DNA of 64,000 bases, taken from the NCBI GenBank assembly GCA_947568835.1, contig OX387605.1:124001-188000 (forward strand). The letters run 5' to 3'. The DNA is from Protonemura montana (Eukaryota > Arthropoda > Insecta > Plecoptera > Nemouridae). The notes under the pieces were generated by a model, which saw only the letters and a program-made list of their open reading frames with translations, was not told the DNA's origin and searched no databases. Of the stretch, positions 39,121 to 52,700 are shown one piece after another (position 1 is the first letter of the stretch; each line of letters begins with the position of its first letter). Position numbers and translations under genes: made by a program.

Positions 39121-39367
39121 TCTTGGATTGCTGCATTTCTTGCATTGCTTGCATTGCTTGGATTGCTTGCATTGCTTGGATTGCTTGGATTGCTTGCATT
39201 GCTTGCATTGCTTGCATTGCTTGCATTGCTTGGATTGCTTGGATTGCTTGGATTGCTTGCATTGCTTGCATTGCTTGCATTGCTTGCATTGCTTGCATTG
39301 CTTGGATTGCTTGGATTGCTTGGATTGCTTGCATTGCTTGGATTGCTTGGATTGCTTGGATTGCTGC
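39121..39367. repeat. 9-bp minisatellite ATTGCTTG(C/G) (about 27 copies)
   Basis: Tandem ATTGCTTGC and ATTGCTTGG units. All frames are open on both strands (for example repeated CIAWIA or QSKQCK), which are artefacts. Confidence 0.95.
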
Positions 39368-39585
39368 ATTTCTAAATAAGACTACGGACATTTGGGTTGA
39401 TTTTCTCAAAGTAAATTCATGCTGGCAATTGTTTAGTAATGCATGCTTTTATTGATGCCAGTCTTCAGCAAATTGAGAATTGCTTCATGTTTGTGAGAAT
39501 CATTGGTGCAACTCGTATCAGATTGGTAACCGGTGGAAGATACAACTGGTTTGACAGCGTTCTCCTTGCAGTTCAAACTACGAGC

Positions 39586-39777
39586 TCAGGGCCCCGTGCA
39601 TTGACTAGCTGACATCGAGAAGCTCTCGTCCAATGTTTGGCGCTGCAAAGTTCGTTGCCACAACGATGAAGTGGCGGCCACGAGGCTCTGAATCAATACC
39701 GAGTCTAGTTGACTGGTATCAGCAGGCTGCGACATCAAGATCTCAGACAGCCACACAATCAGTCTTTCCAGCTCCAT
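39586..39777 (-). CDS. Possible terminal exon of an unrecognised gene
   Basis: On the minus strand a strong acceptor (TTATTGTATTTTCAG) is followed by 63 codons and TGA: MELERLIVWLSEILMSQPAD, then QSLVAATSSLWQRTL and ending SQCTGP. Codon composition resembles the host exons and the first part is amphipathic helix-like. I do not recognise the family. Upstream exons would lie beyond 39800. A weak open stretch at about 40077-39944 (acceptor TTTTCGTGCAG) has no clear donor. If real, the gene would run into the 23-kb satellite or beyond it. Confidence 0.35.
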   Translation of the reverse strand: MELERLIVWLSEILMSQPADTSQLDSVLIQSLVAATSSLWQRTLQRQTLDESFSMSASQCTGP

Positions 39778-39789
39778 CTGAAAATACAA

Positions 39790-40740
39790 TAAAACATAAC
39801 TTAAGGAGGAAAACTACAATAAAGCGGCATTTACCCTTCAAAATTAATTTTTACCATAGATTTGTAACTTTAGTATGAATTGAAATTGACTTATTTAAAA
39901 GGATTGTCTGAAAATGTGGATTTGCAATTAATTATCTAAGATTATCTGCGAGCTGAGAACGATTCTCTTGTAGAATACTGTCTTTCCCTGCGACCGCTCC
40001 GTTGGCCAAAGTCACCAAAAGTCTATCCCCTTCCGTACCGATTCTCCCTTCCGAGCTCAGAGCGGCACTGCACGAAAATATGCAACGTGCTAATTACATA
40101 CCTGCAGTAATTCACTTACCGTGGCTAAACGAATAATCTTATCATAAAGCCAAATTATTTCAACACAGAGGAAGGATGGAGGACTTTACTCAAATTATTT
40201 GAATTTTATCTGATGAGAGGTTTGTCTAGGTGCTAGGGGTTGAAAAAGCACTACGGGTTATTTCTTATGGGAGTTTGTTTTCTAAGCACCCAAGCCGAGA
40301 AACGCGGACTTTGACAATTTCTGCACGGACGGCCGTGCACATCGGAGTTATTTTTATAGTCCAAATACCATTATTATATCTTCCAAATCGATGGTAAAAA
40401 ATAAAATTGAAGCGTAAAGACCCCTTAAAGTAACTGAACAGGTTGATAAGATTCATTACTTTAACGAGGGCAGGTGTTGTGCTGAAGATTACAAGAAGGA
40501 GACCAATGGCTGAGGCATTGCACTGTTTCAGTGGGTTGGGTTGGGAGGGGGTAATAACAAGACAACTTAGGAAGGGGGGGGGGTCCACAATAAGAGGCTT
40601 CCACATTCCAAGACTCATGAGCCACCTAACAACTGCACCCTGAAGGTTTCCTTACAACGCCTTACAAAACCTTTGCAACATCCTCCAGCAGCCAGCAGCT
40701 GATAAAGAAGCACGGGATTACGTAGGGGCAAGATCTTTGT
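39790..40740. other. Unassigned spacer before the 32-bp satellite
   Basis: AT-rich to mixed sequence with no convincing gene. A G-run lies at about 40575-40583. The last 100 bp grade into the satellite via diverged monomers such as TAGCTAGCATTGCCACTATC. Confidence 0.4.
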
Positions 40741-43700
40741 TACTATCTTAGCTAGCATTGCCACTATCTGGGCTAGCACTAGCCACGCATTGTCACTATC
40801 TGGGCCAGCACTAGCCAAGCATTGTCACTATCTGGGCCAGCACTAGCCAAGCATTGTCACTATCTGGGCCAGCACTAGCCAAGCATTGTCACTATCTGGG
40901 CCAGCACTAGCCAAGCATTGTCACTATCTGGGCCAGCACTAGCCAAGCATTGTCACTATCTGGGCCAGCACTAGCCAAGCATTGTCACTATCTGGGCCAG
41001 CACTAGCCAAGCATTGTCACTATCTGGGCCAGCACTAGCCAAGCATTGTCACTATCTGGGCTAGCACTAGCCAAGCATTGTCACTATCTGGGCTAGCACT
41101 AGCCAAGCATTGTCACTATCTGGGCCAGCACTAGCCAAGCATTGTCACTATCTGGGCCAGCACTAGCCAAGCATTGTCACTATCTGGGCCAGCACTAGCC
41201 AAGCATTGTCACTATCTGGGCCAGCACTAGCCAAGCATTGTCACTATCTGGGCCAGCACTAGCCAAGCATTGTCACTATCTGGGCCAGCACTAGCCAAGC
41301 ATTGTCACTATCTGGGCCAGCACTAGCCAAGCATTGTCACTATCTGGGCCAGCACTAGCCAAGCATTGTCACTATCTGGGCCAGCACTAGCCAAGCATTG
41401 TCACTATCTGGGCCAGCACTAGCCAAGCATTGTCACTATCTGGGCTAGCACTAGCCAAGCATTGTCACTATCTGGGCTAGCACTAGCCAAGCATTGTCAC
41501 TATCTGGGCCAGCACTAGCCAAGCATTGTCACTATCTGGGCCAGCACTAGCCAAGCATTGTCACTATCTGGGCCAGCACTAGCCAAGCATTGTCACTATC
41601 TGGGCCAGCACTAGCCAAGCATTGTCACTATCTGGGCTAGCACTAGCCAAGCATTGTCACTATCTGGGCCAGCACTAGCCAAGCATTGTCACTATCTGGG
41701 CTAGCCAAGCATTGTCACTATCTGGGCCAGCACTAGCCAAGCATTGTCACTATCTGGGCCAGCACTAGCCAAGCATTGTCACTATCTGGGCCAGCACTAG
41801 CCAAGCATTGTCACTATCTGGGCCAGCACTAGCCAAGCATTGTCACTATCTGGGCCAGCACTAGCCAAGCATTGTCACTATCTGGGCCAGCACTAGCCAA
41901 GCATTGTCACTATCTGGGCTAGCCAAGCATTGTCAGTATCTGGGCCAGCACTAGCCAAGCATTGTCACTATCTGGGCTAGCACTAGCCAAGCATTGTCAC
42001 TATCTGGGCCAGCACTAGCCAAGCATTGTCACTATCTGGGCCAGCACTAGCCAAGCATTGTCACTATCTGGGCCAGCACTAGCCAAGCATTGTCACTATC
42101 TGGGCTAGCACTAGCCAAGCATTGTCACTATCTGGGTCAGCACTAGCCAAGCATTGTCACTATCTGGGCTAGCACTAGCCAAGCATTGTCACTATCTGGG
42201 CCAGCACTAGCCAAGCATTGTCACTATCTGGGCCAGCACTAGCCAAGCATTGTCACTATCTGGGCTAGCACTAGCCAAGCATTGTCACTATCTGGGCCAG
42301 CACTAGCCAAGCATTGTCACTATCTAGGCCAGCACTAGCCAAGCATTGTCACTATCTGGGCCAGCACTAGCCAAGCATTGCCACTATCTGGGCCAGCACT
42401 AGCCAAGCATTGACACTATCTGGGCCAGCACTAGCCAAGCATTGTCACTATCTGGGCCAGCACTAGCCAAGCATTGTCACTATCTGGGCTAGCACTAGCC
42501 AAGCATTGTCACTATCTGGGCTAGCACTAGCCAAGCATTGTCACTATCTGGGCCAGCACTAGCCAAGCATTGTCACTATCTGGGCCAGCACTAGCCAAGC
42601 ATTGTCACTATCTGGGCTAGCACTAGCCAAGCATTGTCACTATCTGGGCCAGCACTAGCCAAGCATTGTCACTATCTGGGCCAGCACTAGCCAAGCATTG
42701 TCACTATCTGGGCTAGCCAAGCATTGTCACTATCTGGGCCAGCACTAGCCAAGCATTGTCACTATCTGGGCCAGCACTAGCCAAGCATTGTCACTATCTG
42801 GGCCAGCACTAGCCAAGCATTGTCACTATCTGGGCCAGCACTAGCCAAGAATTGTCACTATCTGGGCTAGCCAAACATTGTCACTATCTGGGCCAGCACT
42901 AGCCAAGCATTGTCACTATCTGGGCCAGCACTAGCCAAGCATTGTCACTATCTGGGCCAGCACTAGCCAAGCATTGTCACTATCTGGGCTAGCACTGGCC
43001 AAGCATTGTCACTATCTGGGCCAGCACTAGCCAAGCATTGTCACTATCTGGGCCAGCACTAGCCAAGCATTGTCACTATCTGGGCTAGCACTAGCCAAGC
43101 ATTGTCACTATCTGGGCCAGCACTAGCCAAGCATTGTCACTATCTGGGCTAGCACTAGCCAAGCATTGTCACTATCTGGGCCAGCACTAGCCAAGCATTG
43201 TCACTATCTGGGCCAGCACTAGCCAAGCATTGTCACTATCTGGGCCAGCACTAGCCAAGCATTGTCACTATCTGGGCCAGCACTAGCCAAGCATTGTCAC
43301 TATCTGGGCCAGCACTAGCCAAGCATTGTCACTATCTGGACCAGCACTAGCCAAGCATTGTCACTATCTGGGCCAGCACTAGCCAAGCATTGTCACTATC
43401 TGGGCCAGCACTAGCCAAGCATTGTCACTATCTGGGCCAGCACTAGCCAAGCATTGTCACTATCTGGGCCAGCACTAGCCAAGCATTGTCACTATCTGGG
43501 CCAGCACTAGCCAAGCATTGTCACTATCTGGGCCAGCACTAGCCAAGCATTGTCACTATCTGGGCCAGCACTAGCCAAGCATTGTCACTATCTGGGCTAG
43601 CACTAGCCAAGCATTGTCACTATCTGGGCCAGCACTAGCCAAGCATTGTCACTATCTGGGCTAGCACTAGCCAAGCATTGTCACTATCTGGGCCAGCACT

Positions 43701-46700
43701 AGCCAAGCATTGTCACTATCTGGGCTAGCACTAGCCAAGCATTGTCACTATCTGGGCCAGCACTAGCCAAGCATTGTCACTATCTGGGCCAGCACTAGCC
43801 AAGCATTGTCACTATCTGGGCCAGCACTAGCCAAGCATTGTCACTATCTGGGCCAGCACTAGCCAAGCATTGTCACTATCTGGGCCAGCACTAGCCAAGC
43901 ATTGTCACTATCTGGGCCAGCACTAGCCAAGCATTGTCACTATCTGGGCTAGCACTAGCCAAGCATTGTCACTATCTGGGCCAGCACTAGCCAAGCATTG
44001 TCACTATCTGGGCTAGCACTAGCCAAGCATTGTCACTATCTGGGCTAGCACTAGCCAAGCATTGTCACTATCTGGGCAAGCACTAGCCAAGCATTGTCAC
44101 TATCTGGGCCAGCACTAGCCAAGCATTGTCACTATCTGGGCCAGCACTAGCCACGCATTGTCACTATCTGGGCCAGCACTAGCCAAGCATTGTCACTATC
44201 TGGGCCAGCACTAGCCAAGCATTGTCACTATCTGGGCTAGCACTAGCCAAGCATTGTCACTATCTGGGCTAGCACTAGCCAAGCATTGTCACTATCTGGG
44301 CCAGCACTAGCCAAGCATTGTCACTATCTGGGCCAGCACTAGCCAAGCATTGTCACTATCTGGGCTAGCACTAGCCAAGCATTGTCACTATCTGGGCCAG
44401 CACTAGCCAAGCATTGTCACTATCTGGGCTAGCACTAGCCAAGCATTGTCACTATCTGGGCCAGCACTAGCCAAGCATTGTCACTATCTGGGCCAGCACT
44501 AGCCAAGCATTGTCACTATCTGGGCCAGCACTAGCCAAGCATTGTCACTATCTGGGCTAGCACTAGCCAAGCATTGTCACTATCTGGGCCAGCACTAGCC
44601 AAGCATTGTCACTATCTGGGCTAGCACTAGCCAAGCATTGTCACTATCTGGGCCAGCACTAGCCAAGCATTGTCACTATCTGGGCCAGCACTAGCCAAGC
44701 ATTGTCACTATCTGGGCCAGCACTAGCCAAGCATTGTCACTATCTGGGCCAGCACTAGCCAAGCATTGTCACTATCTGGGCCAGCACTAGCCAAGCATTG
44801 TCACTATCTGGGCTAGCACTAGCCAAGCATTGTCACTATCTGGGCCAGCACTAGCCAAGCATTGTCACTATCTAGGCTAGCACTAGCCAAGCATTGTCAC
44901 TATCTGGGCCAGCACTAGCCAAGCATTGTCACTATCTGGGCTAGCACTAGCCAAGCATTGTCACTATCTGGGCTAGCACTAGCCAAGCATTGTCACTATC
45001 TGGGCTAGCACTAGCCAAGCATTGTCACTATCTGGGCTAGCACTAGCCAAGCATTGTCACTATCTGGGCCAGCACTAGCCAAGCATTGTCACTATCTGGG
45101 CCAGCACTAGCCAAGCATTGTCACTATCTGGGCCAGCACTAGCCAAGCATTGTCACTATCTGGGCCAGCACTAGCCAAGCATTGTCACTATCTGGGCTAG
45201 CACTAGCCAAGCATTGTCACTATCTGGGCCAGCACTAGCCAAGCATTGTCACTATCTGGGCCAGCACTAGCCAAGCATTGTCACTATCTGGGCCAGCACT
45301 AGCCAAGCATTGTCACTATCTGGGCCAGCACTAGCCAAGCATTGTCACTATCTGGGCTAGCACTAGCCAAGCATTGTCACTATCTGGGTCAGCACTAGCC
45401 AAGCATTGTCACTATCTGGGCTAGCACTAGCCAAGCATTGTCACTATCTGGGCCAGCACTAGCCAAGCATTGTCACTATCTGGGCCAGCACTAGCCAAGC
45501 ATTGTCACTATCTGGGCTAGCACTAGCCAAGCATTGTCACTATCTGGGCCAGCACTAGCCAAGCATTGTCACTATCTAGGCCAGCACTAGCCAAGCATTG
45601 TCACTATCTGGGCCAGCACTAGCCAAGCATTGCCACTATCTGGGCCAGCACTAGCCAAGCATTGACACTATCTGGGCCAGCACTAGCCAAGCATTGTCAC
45701 TATCTGGGCCAGCACTAGCCAAGCATTGTCACTATCTGGGCTAGCACTAGCCAAGCATTGTCACTATCTGGGCTAGCACTAGCCAAGCATTGTCACTATC
45801 TGGGCCAGCACTAGCCAAGCATTGTCACTATCTGGGCCAGCACTAGCCAAGCATTGTCACTATCTGGGCTAGCACTAGCCAAGCATTGTCACTATCTGGG
45901 CCAGCACTAGCCAAGCATTGTCACTATCTGGGCCAGCACTAGCCAAGCATTGTCACTATCTGGGCTAGCCAAGCATTGTCACTATCTGGGCCAGCACTAG
46001 CCAAGCATTGTCACTATCTGGGCCAGCACTAGCCAAGCATTGTCACTATCTGGGCCAGCACTAGCCAAGCATTGTCACTATCTGGGCCAGCACTAGCCAA
46101 GAATTGTCACTATCTGGGCTAGCCAAACATTGTCACTATCTGGGCCAGCACTAGCCAAGCATTGTCACTATCTGGGCCAGCACTAGCCAAGCATTGTCAC
46201 TATCTGGGCCAGCACTAGCCAAGCATTGTCACTATCTGGGCTAGCACTGGCCAAGCATTGTCACTATCTGGGCCAGCACTAGCCAAGCATTGTCACTATC
46301 TGGGCCAGCACTAGCCAAGCATTGTCACTATCTGGGCTAGCACTAGCCAAGCATTGTCACTATCTGGGCCAGCACTAGCCAAGCATTGTCACTATCTGGG
46401 CTAGCACTAGCCAAGCATTGTCACTATCTGGGCCAGCACTAGCCAAGCATTGTCACTATCTGGGCCAGCACTAGCCAAGCATTGTCACTATCTGGGCCAG
46501 CACTAGCCAAGCATTGTCACTATCTGGGCCAGCACTAGCCAAGCATTGTCACTATCTGGGCCAGCACTAGCCAAGCATTGTCACTATCTGGACCAGCACT
46601 AGCCAAGCATTGTCACTATCTGGGCCAGCACTAGCCAAGCATTGTCACTATCTGGGCCAGCACTAGCCAAGCATTGTCACTATCTGGGCCAGCACTAGCC

Positions 46701-49700
46701 AAGCATTGTCACTATCTGGGCCAGCACTAGCCAAGCATTGTCACTATCTGGGCCAGCACTAGCCAAGCATTGTCACTATCTGGGCCAGCACTAGCCAAGC
46801 ATTGTCACTATCTGGGCCAGCACTAGCCAAGCATTGTCACTATCTGGGCTAGCACTAGCCAAGCATTGTCACTATCTGGGCCAGCACTAGCCAAGCATTG
46901 TCACTATCTGGGCTAGCACTAGCCAAGCATTGTCACTATCTGGGCCAGCACTAGCCAAGCATTGTCACTATCTGGGCTAGCACTAGCCAAGCATTGTCAC
47001 TATCTGGGCCAGCACTAGCCAAGCATTGTCACTATCTGGGCCAGCACTAGCCAAGCATTGTCACTATCTGGGCCAGCACTAGCCAAGCATTGTCACTATC
47101 TGGGCCAGCACTAGCCAAGCATTGTCACTATCTGGGCCAGCACTAGCCAAGCATTGTCACTATCTGGGCCAGCACTAGCCAAGCATTGTCACTATCTGGG
47201 CTAGCACTAGCCAAGCATTGTCACTATCTGGGCCAGCACTAGCCAAGCATTGTCACTATCTGGGCTAGCACTAGCCAAGCATTGTCACTATCTGGGCTAG
47301 CACTAGCCAAGCATTGTCACTATCTGGGCAAGCACTAGCCAAGCATTGTCACTATCTGGGCCAGCACTAGCCAAGCATTGTCACTATCTGGGCCAGCACT
47401 AGCCACGCATTGTCACTATCTGGGCCAGCACTAGCCAAGCATTGTCACTATCTGGGCCAGCACTAGCCAAGCATTGTCACTATCTGGGCTAGCACTAGCC
47501 AAGCATTGTCACTATCTGGGCTAGCACTAGCCAAGCATTGTCACTATCTGGGCCAGCACTAGCCAAGCATTGTCACTATCTGGGCCAGCACTAGCCAAGT
47601 ATTGTCACTATCTGGGCCAGCACTAGCCAAGCATTGTCACTATCTGGGCTAGCACTAGCCAAGCATTGTCACTATCTGGGCCAGCACTAGCCAAGCATTG
47701 TCACTATCTGGGCTAGCACTAGCCAAGCATTGTCACTATCTGGGCCAGCACTAGCCAAGCATTGTCACTATCTGGGCTAGCACTAGCCAAGCATTGTCAC
47801 TATCTGGGCCAGCACTAGCCAAGCATTGTCACTATCTGGGCCAGCACTAGCCAAGCATTGTCACTATCTGGGCCAGCACTAGCCAAGCATTGTCACTATC
47901 TGGGCTAGCACTAGCCAAGCATTGTCACTATCTGGGCCAGCACTAGCCAAGCATTGTCACTATCTGGGCTAGCACTAGCCAAGCATTGTCACTATCTGGG
48001 CCAGCACTAGCCAAGCATTGTCACTATCTGGGCCAGCACTAGCCAAGCATTGTCACTATCTGGGCCAGCACTAGCCAAGCATTGTCACTATCTGGGCCAG
48101 CACTAGCCAAGCATTGTCACTATCTGGGCCAGCACTAGCCAAGCATTGTCACTATCTGGGCTAGCACTAGCCAAGCATTGTCACTATCTGGGCCAGCACT
48201 AGCCAAGCATTGTCACTATCTAGGCTAGCACTAGCCAAGCATTGTCACTATCTGGGCCAGCACTAGCCAAGCATTGTCACTATCTGGGCTAGCACTAGCC
48301 AAGCATTGTCACTATCTGGGCTAGCACTAGCCAAGCATTGTCACTATCTGGGCTAGCACTAGCCAAGCATTGTCACTATCTGGGCTAGCACTAGCCAAGC
48401 TTTGTCACTATCTGGGCTAGCACTAGCCAAGCATTGTCACTATCTGGGCCAGCACTAGCCAAGCATTGTCACTATCTGGGCCAGCACTAGCCAAGCATTG
48501 TCACTATCTGGGCCAGCACTAGCCAAGCATTGTCACTATCTGGGCTAGCACTAGCCAAGCATTGTCACTATCTGGGCCAGCACTAGCCAAGCATTGTCAC
48601 TATCTGGGCCAGCACTAGCCAAGCATTGTCACTATCTGGGCCAGCACTAGCCAAGCATTGTCACTATCTGGGCTAGCACTAGCCAAGCATTGTCACTATC
48701 TGGGCCAGCACTAGCCAAGCATTGTCACTATCTGGGCCAGCACTAGCCAAGCATTGTCACTATCTGGGCTAGCACTAGCCAAGCATTGTCACTATCTGGG
48801 CCAGCACTAGCCAAGCATTGTCACTATCTGGGCTAGCACTAGCCAAGCATTGTCACTATCTGGGCCAGCACTAGCCAAGCATTGTCACTATCTGGGCCAG
48901 CACTAGCCAAGTATTGTCACTATCTGGGCCAGCACTAGCCAAGCATTGTCACTATCTGGGCTAGCACTAGCCAAGCATTGTCACTATCTGGGCCAGCACT
49001 AGCCAAGCATTGTCACTATCTGGGCCAGCACTAGCCAAGCATTGTCACTATCTGGGCCAGCACTAGCCAAGCATTGTCACTATCTGGGCCAGCACTAGCC
49101 AAGCATTGTCACTATCTGGGCCAGCACTAGCCAAGCATTGTCACTATCTGGGCCAGCACTAGTCAAGCATTGTCACTATCTGGGCCAGCACTAGCCAAGC
49201 ATTGTCACTATCTGGGCCAGCACTAGCCAAGCATTGTCACTATCTGGGCCAGCACTAGCCAAGCATTGTCACTATCTGGGCCAGCACTAGCCAAGCATTG
49301 TCACTATCTGGGCCAGCACTAGCCAAGCATTGTCACTATCTGGGCCAGCACTAGCCAAGCATTGTCACTATCTGGGCTAGCACTAGCCAAGCATTGTCAC
49401 TATCTGGGCCAGCACTAGCCAAGCATTGTCACTATCTGGGCCAGCACTAGCCAAGCATTGTCACTATCTGGGCCAGCACTAGCCAAGCATTGTCACTATC
49501 TGGGCTAGCCAAGCATTGTCACTATCTGGGCCAGCACTAGCCAAGCATTGTCACTATCTGGGCCAGCACTAGCCAAGCATTGTCACTATCTGGGCTAGCA
49601 CTAGCCAAGCATTGTCACTATCTGGGCCAGCACTAGCCAAGCATTGTCACTATCTGGGCTAGCACTAGCCAAGCATTGTCACTATCTGGGCCAGCACTAG

Positions 49701-52700
49701 CCAAGCATTGTCACTATCTGGGCCAGCACTAGCCAAGCATTGTCACTATCTGGGCCAGCACTAGCCAAGCATTGTCACTATCTGGGCTAGCACTAGCCAA
49801 GCATTGTCACTATCTGGGCCAGCACTAGCCAAGCATTGTCACTATCTGGGCCAGCACTAGCCAAGCATTGTCACTATCTGGGCTAGCACTAGCCAAGCAT
49901 TGTCACTATCTGGGCCAGCACTAGCCAAGCATTGTCACTATCTGGGCCAGCACTAGCCAAGCATTGTCACTATCTGGGCCAGCACTAGCCAAGCATTGTC
50001 ACTATCTGGGCCAGCACTAGCCAAGCATTGTCACTATCTGGGCCAGCACTAGTCAAGCATTGTCACTATCTGGGCCAGCACTAGCCAAGCATTGTCACTA
50101 TCTGGGCTAGCACTAGCCAAGCATTGTCACTATCTGGGCCAGCACTAGCCAAGCATTGTCACTATCTGGGCTAGCACTAGCTTAGCATTGTCACTATCTG
50201 GGCCAGCACTAGCCAAGCATTGTCACTATCTGGGCCAGCACTAGCCAAGCATTGTCACTATCTGGGCCAGCACTAGCCAAGCATTGTCACTATCTGGGCT
50301 AGCACTAGCCAAGCATTGTCACTATCTGGGCCAGCACTAGCCAAGCATTGTCACTATCTGGGCCAGCACTAGCCAAGCATTGTCACTATCTGGGCCAGCA
50401 CTAGCCAAGCATTGTCACTATCTGGGCCAGCACTAGCCAAGCATTGTCACTATCTGGGTCAGCACTAGCCAAGCATTGTCACTATCTGGGCCAGCACTAG
50501 CCAAGCATTGTCACTATCTGGGCTAGCACTAGCCAAGCATTGTCACTATCTGGGCTAGCACTAGCCAAGCATTGTCACTATCTGGGCTAGCCAAGCATTG
50601 TCACTATCTGGGCCAGCACTAGCCAAGCATTGTCACTATCTGGGCTAGCACTAGCCAAGCATTGTCACTATCTGGGCCAGCACTAGCCAAGCATTGTCAC
50701 TATCTGGGCTAGCCAAGCATTGTCACTATCTGGGCCAGCACTAGCCAAGCATTGTCACTATCTGGGCCAGCACTAGCCAAGCATTGTCACTATCTGGGCT
50801 AGCACTAGCCAAGCATTGTCACTATCTGGGCTAGCACTAGCCAAGCATTGTCACTATCTGGGCCAGCACTAGCCAAGCATTGTCACTATCTGGGCCAGCA
50901 CTAGCCAAGCATTGTCACTATCTGGGCCAGCACTAGCCAAGCATTGTCACTATCTGGGCCAGCACTAGCCAAGCATTGTCACTATCTGGGCTAGCACTAG
51001 CCAAGCATTGTCACTATCTGGGCCAGCAATAGCCAAGCATTGTCACTATCTGGGCCAGCACAAGCCAAGCATTGTCACTATCTGGGCCAGCACTAGCCAA
51101 GCATTGTCACTATCTGGGCCAGCACTAGCCAAGCATTGTCACTATCTGGACCAGCACTAGCCAAGCATTGTCACTATCTGGGCTAGCACTAGCCAAGCAT
51201 TGTCACTATCTGGGCTAGCACTAGCCAAGCATTGTCACTATCTGGGCCAGCACTAGCCAAGCATTGTCACTATCTGGGCCAGCACTAGCCAAGCAATGTC
51301 ACTATCTGGGCCAGCACTAGCCAAGCATTGTCACTATCTGGGCTAGCACTAGCCAAGCATTGTCACTATCTGGGCCAGCACTAGCCAAGCATTGTCACTA
51401 TCTGGGCCAGCACTAGCCAAGCATTGTCACTATCTGGGCCAGCACTAGCCAAGCATTGTCACTATCTGGGCCAGCACTAGCCAAGCATTGTCACTATCTG
51501 GGCTAGCACTAGCCAAGCATTGTCACTATCTGGGCCAGCACTAGCCAAGCATTGTCACTATCTGGGCTAGCACTAGCCAAGCATTGTCACTATCTGGGCC
51601 AGCACTAGCCAAGCATTGTCACTATCTGGGCCAGCACTAGCCAAGCATTGTCACTATCTGGGCCAGCACTAGCCAAGCATTGTCACTATCTGGGCTAGCA
51701 CTAGCCAAGCATTGTCACTATCTGGGCTAGCACTAGCCAAGCACTATCACTATCTGGGCCAGCACTAGCCAAGCATTGTCACTATCTGGGCCAGCACTAG
51801 CCAAGCATTGTCACTATCTGGGCCAGCACTAGCCAAGCATTGTCACTATCTGGGCTAGCACTAGCCAAGCATTGTCACTATCTGGGCCAGCACTAGCCAA
51901 GCATTGTCACTATCTGGGCCAGCACTAGCCAAGCATTGTCACTATCTGGGCCAGCACTAGCCAAGCATTGTCACTATCTGGGCTAGCACTAGCCAAGCAT
52001 TGTCACTATCTGGGCCAGCACTAGCCAAGCATTGTCACTATCTGGGCTAGCACTAGCCAAGCATTGTCACTATCTGGGCCAGCACTAGCCAAGCATTGTC
52101 ACTATCTGGGCTAGCACTAGCCAAGCATTGTCACTATCTGGGCCAGCACTAGCCAAGCATTGTCACTATCTAGGCCAGCACTAGCCAAGCATTGTCACTA
52201 TCTGGGCCAGCACTAGCCAAGCATTGTCACTATCTGGGCCAGCACTAGCCAAGCATTGTCACTATCTGGGCTAGCACTAGCCAAGCATTGTCACTATCTG
52301 GGCCAGCACTAGCCAAGCATTGTCACTATCTGGGCTAGCACTAGCCAAGCATTGTCACTATCTGGGCTAGCACTAGCCAAGCATTGTCACTATCTGGGCT
52401 AGCACTAGCCAAGCATTGTCACTATCTGGGCCAGCACTAGCCAAGCATTGTCACTATCTGGGCCAGCACTAGCCAAGCATTGTCACTATCTGGGCTAGCA
52501 CTAACCAAGCATTGTCACTATCTGGGCCAGCACTAGCCAAGCATTGTCACTATCTGGGCCAGCACTAGCCAAGCATTGTCACTATCTGGGCTAGCACTAG
52601 CCAAGCATTGTCACTATCTGGGCCAGCACTAGCCAAGCATTGTCACTATCTGGGCCAGCACTAGCCAAGCATTGTCACTATCTGGGCTAGCACTAGCCAA

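Noticed and set aside
39059-39455. Ile-Ala-Trp/Cys or Gln-Ala repeat proteins
   Set aside because: Open frames of the ATTGCTTG(C/G) minisatellite on both strands.
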